From: Spirochaetales bacterium
Lineage (GTDB): Bacteria; Spirochaetota; Spirochaetia; JAGLYY01
Direction: 5' to 3'
Assembly: GCA_023131935.1 (NCBI GenBank)
Contig: JAGLYY010000371.1
Span: forward strand, 1 to 8,478
Length of the DNA: 8,478 bases
In this document: piece after piece, positions 1 through 4,925 of the stretch
Numbering within the stretch: the first letter of the stretch is position 1
Layout: each line of letters begins with the position of its first letter
Notes under the pieces: model-generated
Told to the model about the DNA's origin: nothing
The model's input: only the letters and a program-made list of their open reading frames with translations
Databases searched by the model: none
Made by a program: the position numbers and the translations under genes

Positions 1-108
1 GAACATCCCGCGAAGGAAACAATCGACGCCTTGAGGGCTGTGTTCAATAATTCTCAAATCCCTGTCGGAGAAATCACCTGGGGACGGGAAGAACTGCATG
101 AAAGATAG
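1..108 (+). CDS. C-terminal end of a probable antitoxin for the PIN toxin (partial)
   Basis: The frame starting at base 1 is open for 35 codons and stops at TAG 106-108, overlapping the start of the PIN-domain gene by 11 bases. The visible peptide begins EHPAKETIDALRAVF and ends TWGREELHER. It is charged and ends in a short helix-like stretch, as the toxin-binding tails of small antitoxins often do. The DNA-binding N-terminal half lies outside the window, so the antitoxin family (ribbon-helix-helix, AbrB, Phd) cannot be decided. The identification rests mainly on position: antitoxin genes of vapBC-type pairs usually lie directly upstream of, and overlap, the PIN toxin gene. It could also be another small gene that happens to precede the toxin. 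Confidence 0.6.
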   Translation, partial: EHPAKETIDALRAVFNNSQIPVGEITWGREELHER

Positions 109-532
109 ATATTTTCTGGACACCAATATCCTGGTATATGCCCATGATTCCCAATCAAGTGAAAAACGTGAAATTTCCCAGAAACTGATCTTCGAAGGTA
201 TACGATCGGGGTTGGGAACAATTTCTTCACAGGTCATTTCAGAATACTATGTGACTATGGATAAGAAATTTAAGCTTCCTTACTCCAATATACTACACAT
301 CATTCACCAATTAGGATCACTTTCGAATATCGAAATCACCTATGCAATGACAGTTCGATCAATCGAACGTCACAAAGCTCATACAATATCATACTGGGAT
401 TCATTGATCATTGAAGCAGCCCTCCAGGATGGATGTACGACTCTTTATTCTGAAGATATGAATAATGAACAGATAATCGATGGAATCAGGATCATCAATC
501 CTTACAAAGCCCTTAACCAGGAACAACCATGA
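98..532 (+). CDS. PIN-domain ribonuclease toxin, VapC-like
   Basis: This is a 144-residue single-domain protein, the usual size for VapC toxins. The four acidic residues expected of a PIN nuclease are present in order: D8 in FLDTNILVYA, E49 in QVISEYY, D101 in SYWDSLI and D120 in YSEDMN. In the family these coordinate divalent metal and cleave RNA, often tRNA or rRNA; the target here is unknown. The ATG at 98 is supported by a GGGAAG-type ribosome-binding site at 86-91 and by the 11-base overlap with the upstream antitoxin-like frame, an arrangement that couples translation of the pair. Base composition is visibly more A+T-rich than the kinase operon downstream, which suits a mobile addiction module. 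The stop TGA at 530-532 is followed by non-coding sequence. I am confident of the PIN domain; the VapC role follows from context. Confidence 0.88.
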   Translation: MKDRYFLDTNILVYAHDSQSSEKREISQKLIFEGIRSGLGTISSQVISEYYVTMDKKFKLPYSNILHIIHQLGSLSNIEITYAMTVRSIERHKAHTISYWDSLIIEAALQDGCTTLYSEDMNNEQIIDGIRIINPYKALNQEQP

Positions 533-585
533 ACACCCGTGGTTCCAACCCCTCATTTATCTGAATACAAAAAACGGCAATCATA

Positions 586-615
586 TTGACACTCTACCGC
601 CCTGTTCAGTAGTAT
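586..615 (+). promoter_or_regulatory. Candidate sigma-70-type promoter
   Basis: A perfect -35 hexamer TTGACA (586-591) is followed after 18 bases by TAGTAT (610-615), which matches four of six positions of the -10 consensus. Transcription would begin near 622 and meet the strong terminator at 748-773, giving a transcript of about 150 bases with no credible coding sequence. This could therefore be a small RNA promoter, or simply a chance match. The spacing is one base longer than ideal and the -10 is imperfect. Confidence 0.3.
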
Positions 616-747
616 TCACCTATGCTGTTTCTTGGACACGTCACATCCCCGAATTTTCCCATGTTCCAGCCTGCCGGGATAATTTTACGTACGGGGATCA
701 GCGCAGCCGATCCTGATTGAACAGGACCGTTAGTGAAGGATTTTACA

Positions 748-773
748 AGCCCCGCGTACGCGGGGCTTTTTTT
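748..773 (+). terminator. Strong factor-independent terminator
   Basis: The stem is a perfect 20-base palindrome (748-767), with left arm AGCCCCGCG and right arm CGCGGGGCT around a central TA, followed at once by a run of seven T (767-773). This is a textbook intrinsic terminator for + strand transcripts. It lies 215 bases past the PIN toxin stop codon, so it may end the toxin transcript by read-through or end a separate short transcript from the candidate promoter at 586-615. The upstream flank is not a long A run, so bidirectional action is less likely. Confidence 0.85.
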
Positions 774-928
774 ATTCGGTTCAGCCGAATACACAGGCTG
801 CATGGGCGAGCAGCAAGCGAAGCGCGCGACCAGCCCCGTCTGCTTGCTGCGGGGATGAAGGCTATTCCAGTCTATCTCTATTATTAATCCCACTGGAACA
901 AGCTTTGCTGCCGCATTATAGAACGAAG

Positions 929-966
929 ATACCTCGGAGCTCGGTTGCTGAGCGGAGTCGAGGTAT
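929..966. repeat. REP-like nested palindrome (TGAGCGGAGTCGAGG type)
   Basis: Outer arms ATACCTCG (929-936) and CGAGGTAT (959-966) pair perfectly. Inside them GCTC (939-942) pairs with GAGC (950-953). The core GCTGAGCGGAGTCGAGG closely resembles the CTGAGCGGAGTCGAAGG-style extragenic palindromes scattered between genes in many bacteria. That resemblance is recalled from general knowledge and not searched here. Only one copy is present in this window. It lies 34 bases upstream of the ATG of the small frame-shifted ORF and could affect its mRNA stability or mark a repeat-rich boundary. Confidence 0.5.
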
Positions 967-1000
967 GCTCCGTGGTTCTTCATTTAACCAGGAGGAGATC

Positions 1001-1131
1001 ATGAAAAAGGTTGAAGCTGCGGGTGGATTGCCGATACCCGAACGATACCTGCCGCTCTGTTTGTGACGGGAGTCATCGCGTTGCTTCTATTATTTCCGCT
1101 GACTTTCTATATGAGGCGGAAGAAGTACCTG
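1001..1131 (+). pseudogene. Frame-shifted remnant of a small single-membrane-segment protein
   Basis: A very good ribosome-binding site, AGGAGGAG (990-997), lies four bases upstream of ATG 1001, but that frame stops at 1064-1066 after 21 codons (MKKVEAAGGLPIPERYLPLCL). The frame shifted by one base is open from 1015 to TAG 1129-1131. It encodes TIPAALFVTGVIALLLLFPL then TFYMRRKKYL, which is a hydrophobic membrane segment followed by a basic tail. Joining the two frames would give a protein of about 43 residues with one membrane helix and a positively charged, presumably cytoplasmic, C terminus. The second frame has no start codon of its own with a good ribosome site. I read this as a small membrane protein broken by a single-base indel. 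A sequencing error or programmed frameshift is possible, and no protein family is recognised. Confidence 0.35.
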
Positions 1132-1376
1132 TAGTACCTTCATTAATAATGAGAAGAAGAGGGAAAACCACCAGTCAGGATTTACCGGCAGGGCTGTATA
1201 TCCAAAGCGTCATTATTGGTTATCTGAGTCACCCCTTCCGGTCTCTACGCGAACTAATGCATCGAGATGAAATTCTATAGAGTAACGTATTTGTTAAGTG
1301 CTTTTTCTTTAGATAGTGCCAAATTTTAAGATTATTATTGGATATATGGATATAAATAGTTTAGCCTTTTAGAGAA
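1132..1376 (+). other. Leader region upstream of the sensor kinase operon
   Basis: No supported gene was found here. An open frame continues to 1280, but it lacks a good start and shows no motif. From about 1281 the sequence turns strongly A+T-rich and contains a tandem 7-base repeat GGATATA at 1340-1346 and 1348-1354. This is where the promoter of the kinase operon should lie, but I cannot identify a -35/-10 pair with confidence. TATAAA at 1351-1356 is -10-like without a matching -35, which could mean an activator-dependent or alternative-sigma promoter. Confidence 0.35.
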
Positions 1377-3233
1377 ATGCGGAATTCTACTATATGCATG
1401 TTTGCTATTTTCCTCTTCCTGAACAGCGCGTTGGCGCATACGCAGGAAGAATTGGCAAAACGAGCGCTTATTTTAGCTTCCTACCACACGGATCATGAAT
1501 GGACTGACAATCTTGTGGAGGGTATAGAGGATTTCCTGAATGCCGAGTTCCTGAATAATATAAAACTGTACATCGAGTATATGGATACCAAGAAATACCC
1601 TGCCGATGAATATCTTCAAAAATTGTACGAGGTTTACAAATATAAGTACAATGAAGTTGAGTTTGATGTAATCATAAGCTCTGATGATAACGCGTTTAAT
1701 TTTCTCAGGAAGCACCAAGATGAGCTATTCCCTGACACGCCCGTGGTTTTCTGTGGAGTTAATTATTTTGACGATTCGCTCCTGGCCGGGCAAAACCAAT
1801 TTACCGGTGTAGTGGAGCGGTTTGATGTAAAAAGCACGCTTGAAGCAGCTTTAAAGATGCATCCGGATACCAGGCAGGTCGTATTTATAAGTGATAAAAC
1901 CACGACCGGCATATCCAGCTGGGAACTGTCGCAGGAACAGATTACAGGATTTATAAATCTCAAATTTATTCTCTTGGATGACTTTTATATGTCTGAGCTG
2001 CTAGAAATGTTGCAGGGATTAGCCGATGACAATATCGTAATTTACCTTCCGTTTTACTGGGACAAATCTGGTAAATATTTCCCCCCTGCTGAAACCCTTT
2101 CCATGATTTCCAGTATCTGCAGCGTCCCGATATACAGCATGTGGAATATGTATTTAGGGCATGGAATTGTTGGGGGTAAGCTTTGTGCCGGCTATTATCA
2201 TGGCGAGAAAGCGGCAGAGATAGCTGTACGGGTATTGCATGGTGAGAATGCGGGCGGTATCCCGGTGGCAAGAGAGAGTCCGAACCGTTATATGTTCGAT
2301 TTCAGCCAAATAGAACGATGGGGCATTAAACTTTCCGATCTGCCTGAAGACAGCATTGTTATAAATAGACCCTACCCATTCTATGAAGAGAATAAAGTAT
2401 TGATCTGGATTATAACAACATTTATAATCCTGCAGACCCTGGTCATAACAGTTCTTCTAATAAATATGTCAAAACGCAAACATGCGGAGAATACGCTTTT
2501 AAAACAAAAGGATGAGCTAAATCAAACGGTCACGGATTTAGAACGCTCCAATACCGAATTAGAACAGTTTGCCTATGTTATCTCCCATGATCTGCAGGAA
2601 CCTTTGCGCATGGTCTCAAGCTATATGCAGCTGCTGGAGAGGCGCTACAAAGGCAAACTGGATTCCGACGCGGACGATTTCATCGGTTATGCCGTGGATG
2701 GCACGAAGCGTATGGAAATGCTTATCAACGACCTGCTTACTTTTTCACGAGTCGGAACACGGGGCAAAGCTTTTAAACCCACAAATTTAGAAACCGTGCT
2801 TGAACTGGTTTTAAAAAATCTGAAACTGGCTGTCGAGGAGAACTGCGCGGTGATTACCCACGACATCCTCCCCACGGTAACGGCAGACGCGCCACAGATG
2901 CTTCAGTTGATCCAGAACCTGATTGACAATGCGATCAAATTCCGAAGCGAAAAGCCTCCATGTATTCTTATTACCGCAGAGCAGAAGGAAAAAGAGTGGC
3001 TTTTCTCAGTTCGTGATAACGGCATCGGAATAAAGTCTGAATATTTCCAGCGTATCTTTGTATTATTCCAGCGACTGCACACCATACAGGAGTATTCCGG
3101 CACCGGCATTGGCCTGGCACTGTGCAAGAAAATTGTTGAGCGCCACGGAGGGCGCATCTGGGTGGAGTCGGAACCCGGCAGGGGAGCTGTATTCTACTTT
3201 ACAATACCTTTAATTGGGGGAAAAGGAAAATGA
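1377..3233 (+). CDS. Membrane sensor histidine kinase with periplasmic ABC-binding-protein-like sensor domain
   Basis: 618 residues. Residues 1-20 form a signal peptide ending SALA before HTQEE. Residues about 28-325 resemble the ABC_sub_bind type of periplasmic binding fold (RALILASYHTDHEW, DVIISSDDNAFNFL, PVVFCGVNYF) and presumably sense a small ligand directly or through a partner. One membrane helix spans about 341-363 (VLIWIITTFIILQ...), followed by a coiled-coil linker at 365-398. The transmitter is complete: H404 in ISHDLQEPLR is the phospho-accepting histidine, N518 lies in the N box (NLIDNAIKF), D547-G551 form DNGIGI, an F-box-like segment follows (IFVLFQRL), and G575-L580 form GTGIGL. 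The DLQEPLR H box is typical of phytochrome-like kinases that partner with Rcp1-type regulators, and just such a regulator follows with a 4-base ATGA overlap. Start ATG 1377 has only a weak ribosome site (AGAG), but it places R2 before the hydrophobic core. The ligand is unknown. Confidence 0.9.
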   Translation: MRNSTICMFAIFLFLNSALAHTQEELAKRALILASYHTDHEWTDNLVEGIEDFLNAEFLNNIKLYIEYMDTKKYPADEYLQKLYEVYKYKYNEVEFDVIISSDDNAFNFLRKHQDELFPDTPVVFCGVNYFDDSLLAGQNQFTGVVERFDVKSTLEAALKMHPDTRQVVFISDKTTTGISSWELSQEQITGFINLKFILLDDFYMSELLEMLQGLADDNIVIYLPFYWDKSGKYFPPAETLSMISSICSVPIYSMWNMYLGHGIVGGKLCAGYYHGEKAAEIAVRVLHGENAGGIPVARESPNRYMFDFSQIERWGIKLSDLPEDSIVINRPYPFYEENKVLIWIITTFIILQTLVITVLLINMSKRKHAENTLLKQKDELNQTVTDLERSNTELEQFAYVISHDLQEPLRMVSSYMQLLERRYKGKLDSDADDFIGYAVDGTKRMEMLINDLLTFSRVGTRGKAFKPTNLETVLELVLKNLKLAVEENCAVITHDILPTVTADAPQMLQLIQNLIDNAIKFRSEKPPCILITAEQKEKEWLFSVRDNGIGIKSEYFQRIFVLFQRLHTIQEYSGTGIGLALCKKIVERHGGRIWVESEPGRGAVFYFTIPLIGGKGK

Positions 3234-3688
3234 ATACAGGAAAGAGCTTTGAGCCCATAGAGATTTTACTGGTGGAAGACAACCCGGGCGATATTCGACT
3301 GATAGAAGAAGTTCTGAAAGAAGGTAAGATGCGCATCAATATGTATGTTGCCAGAGACGGTGTAGAGGCCATGGCATCCCTGCGTAAAAAGGAGAAATAT
3401 GCCGATCTGCCCCGCCCGGACCTCATCCTGCTTGATTTAAATCTGCCCAAAAAAGACGGCCGCGAGGTACTTGAAGAAATAAAAATGGATCAAAAGTTAA
3501 AACATATTCCTGTTGTAGTGCTGACAACATCAAAAGCGGAACAGGATGTACTCAAGTCCTACGACCTGCATGCAAACTGTTATATCACCAAACCTGTTGA
3601 CCTGGATCAGTTCATCAATGTAATCAAATCTATCGAAGATTTCTGGCTCACCATAGTGAAACTTCCCCAGAGTGGAAAAGATGGCTGA
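3230..3688 (+). CDS. Rcp1-like single-domain response regulator
   Basis: 152 residues, essentially one receiver domain. The acidic pocket is E16-D17 in LLVEDNPGD, the phospho-accepting aspartate is D69 in LILLDLNLPKKDG, the switch threonines are T99-T100 in VVVLTTS, and the conserved lysine is K121 in YITKPVDLDQF. The C-terminal IKSIEDFWLTIVKLP is the extended tail seen in the Rcp1 family, the regulators of phytochrome-type kinases. There is no output domain, so it probably acts by protein contact or as a phosphate shuttle in a relay. The ATG overlaps the stop of the kinase upstream (ATGA, 3230-3233) and is preceded by AAGGA, so the two are translationally coupled and very likely cognate. Its stop overlaps the start of the next gene by eight bases. 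Confidence 0.93.
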   Translation: MNTGKSFEPIEILLVEDNPGDIRLIEEVLKEGKMRINMYVARDGVEAMASLRKKEKYADLPRPDLILLDLNLPKKDGREVLEEIKMDQKLKHIPVVVLTTSKAEQDVLKSYDLHANCYITKPVDLDQFINVIKSIEDFWLTIVKLPQSGKDG

Positions 3689-4823
3689 AAAACAGATTAA
3701 AGTGCTCCTGGTAGAGGATAATCCCGGGGATGTCCGCTTAATACAGGAGATGCTGTCCGAATCAAGGGATTTTTCCTTCGATTTAGAGTGCGCGGACCGC
3801 CTTTCCCCAGGGCTTGAGAGGCTTGATGCCTCCGGAATCGATGTGATCCTGCTGGACCTGGGACTGCCTGACAGCCTTGGTCTCGACACCTTTACCAGGG
3901 TGCGTGACCAGGCGCCGCAGGTTCCGATCGTGATGCTGACCAACCTGGATGATAAAACGCTTGCGGTTGAAGCCGTAAAGGAGGGCGCACAGGACTACCT
4001 GATTAAAGGCCAGGTTGACAACAGCCTGCTTGTACGCTCCATACAATATGCCATTGAGCGTAAACGGGCCGAGGAATCCCTGAAAAAGGCCCATGAAGAG
4101 CTTGAGATCAGGGTCGAAGAACGTACTACCGAACTCCGGGCCATAAACAGGGAACTGGAAGCTTTTATTTATTCGGTGTCCCATGACCTGAAGGCCCCTC
4201 TTCGCGCGATTGACGGCTTTTCCGAGATACTGCTGGAAGACTACAGGGCTGTTCTGGATAAAAAGGGACGGCACTACCTTAAACAGGTAAGGGCAGGCGC
4301 ACAGGATATGGGACAATTGATAGATGATCTTTTAGATCTCTCCCGCATCGTGCGCGGGCCCTTGACAAAGAAAACAATCGATCTAAAAACCATTGCACAG
4401 GATACTTACAGATCTTTAGAACCGGAATGGCAAGACCGGGAAGTGAGTTTCAAGGTCAAACGGTGTCCGCCTGTTCCTGCCGACCCACATCTTTTAAAGA
4501 TCGTTCTTACAAACCTGCTCTCCAATGCCCTGAAATTCACTCGTGCCAGGGACAAGGCGGAAATTGAAGCAGGTTCCAAAGTTACGGATAAACAGACAGT
4601 CTTTTATGTAAAAGATAATGGCATCGGGTTTGATATGAAATATTCAGACAAGATTTTTACCGTATTTCAGCGCCTGCACCATAAAGAAGAATACGAGGGT
4701 ACGGGGATTGGCCTGGCTATTGTTCAGCGAATAATCAACAGACACGGGGGATGGGTTTGGGTGGAATCAAAAGAGGGTTCAGGAACAACAATCTTTTTCA
4801 CTTTACAAGGATATCAGCAATGA
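3681..4823 (+). CDS. Receiver domain-histidine kinase fusion (soluble)
   Basis: 380 residues from ATG 3681. A GTG at 3672 in the same frame would add three residues (MEK), but ATG 3681 has a GGA-containing ribosome site at a suitable distance and gives a shorter overlap. Residues 5-125 form an N-terminal receiver with E12-D13, phospho-acceptor D59 (LLDLGLPD) and K-containing DYLIKG. A coiled-coil helix follows at 130-155. The transmitter has H168 in SVSHDLKAPLR, N282 in NLLSNALKF, D312-G316 (DNGIGF) and G340-L345 (GTGIGL). There is no signal peptide, membrane segment or PAS domain, so it is cytoplasmic and its input is probably phosphorylation of its own receiver. The H box and the FQRLH...EYEGTGIGLA segment are close to those of the first kinase, suggesting the two transmitters are related. 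Such receiver-kinases commonly extend phosphorelays. Its TGA overlaps the ATG of the regulator remnant at 4820. Confidence 0.92.
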   Translation: MAEKQIKVLLVEDNPGDVRLIQEMLSESRDFSFDLECADRLSPGLERLDASGIDVILLDLGLPDSLGLDTFTRVRDQAPQVPIVMLTNLDDKTLAVEAVKEGAQDYLIKGQVDNSLLVRSIQYAIERKRAEESLKKAHEELEIRVEERTTELRAINRELEAFIYSVSHDLKAPLRAIDGFSEILLEDYRAVLDKKGRHYLKQVRAGAQDMGQLIDDLLDLSRIVRGPLTKKTIDLKTIAQDTYRSLEPEWQDREVSFKVKRCPPVPADPHLLKIVLTNLLSNALKFTRARDKAEIEAGSKVTDKQTVFYVKDNGIGFDMKYSDKIFTVFQRLHHKEEYEGTGIGLAIVQRIINRHGGWVWVESKEGSGTTIFFTLQGYQQ

Positions 4824-4915
4824 TTCAGAGAAATGCTAAGATCCTTTTTATTGAGGTGTTAAAACAGTTGGGGCTATACTGGCTGTTATTAAACGAAGCG
4901 CCTCTAAAGCAATAG
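4820..4915 (+). pseudogene. Internally deleted Rcp1-like response regulator remnant (31 codons)
   Basis: ATG 4820 overlaps the stop of the receiver-kinase as ATGA, exactly as the intact regulator at 3230 overlaps its kinase. The frame reads MIQRNAKILFIE then VLKQLGLYWLLLNEAPLKQ and stops at TAG 4913-4915. The first part matches the first strand of a receiver domain (KILLVED-like). The second part matches the C-terminal tail typical of Rcp1-like regulators (VKQLGLYWLLLNEPP-like, recalled from family knowledge). About 110 residues, including the phospho-acceptor aspartate and the conserved lysine, are missing and the junction is in frame. It is presumably non-functional as a receiver, although the short peptide may still be made and may keep translation coupled to the hybrid kinase ten bases downstream. 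A genuine micro-protein derived from the receiver tail cannot be excluded. Confidence 0.65.
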
Positions 4916-4925
4916 GAGCCGCATA

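Larger units (their letters stand above)
533..1000. other. Intergenic region without a confident gene, rich in inverted repeats
   Basis: I see no convincing protein gene in this 468-base stretch. A long open frame exists on the - strand (983 down to 606), but it runs through the terminator and the other palindromes, has no recognisable motif and is probably not translated. Inverted repeats visible by eye are: GGATC/GATCC at 695-713; TCCTG/CAGGA at 711-726; the perfect terminator stem at 748-767; ATTCGG/CCGAAT at 774-790; GCAGCAAGC at 810-818 with GCTTGCTGC at 842-850; TTCCAGT at 865-871 with ACTGGAA at 892-898; and the nested repeat at 929-966. The succession of stems suggests either a structured RNA or a cluster of dispersed repeat elements. 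The sequence alone does not decide. Confidence 0.6.

Noticed and set aside
748..966. CRISPR array or integron attC sites
   Set aside because: The palindromes differ in sequence and size and there are no regularly spaced direct repeats, nor the paired core sites expected of attC.
606..983. 125-codon open frame on the - strand, starting MKNHGAYLDS
   Set aside because: It runs straight through the perfect terminator stem and several other palindromes, has no ribosome site that I can see and no recognisable motif. It is more likely a by-product of a repeat-rich non-coding region, although conservation in other genomes would change this view.
1011..1280. 89-codon open frame on the + strand from a TTG codon
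   Set aside because: The start is a TTG inside the better-supported ATG 1001 context, the protein has no motif or helix pattern, and the membrane-segment frame overlaps it.
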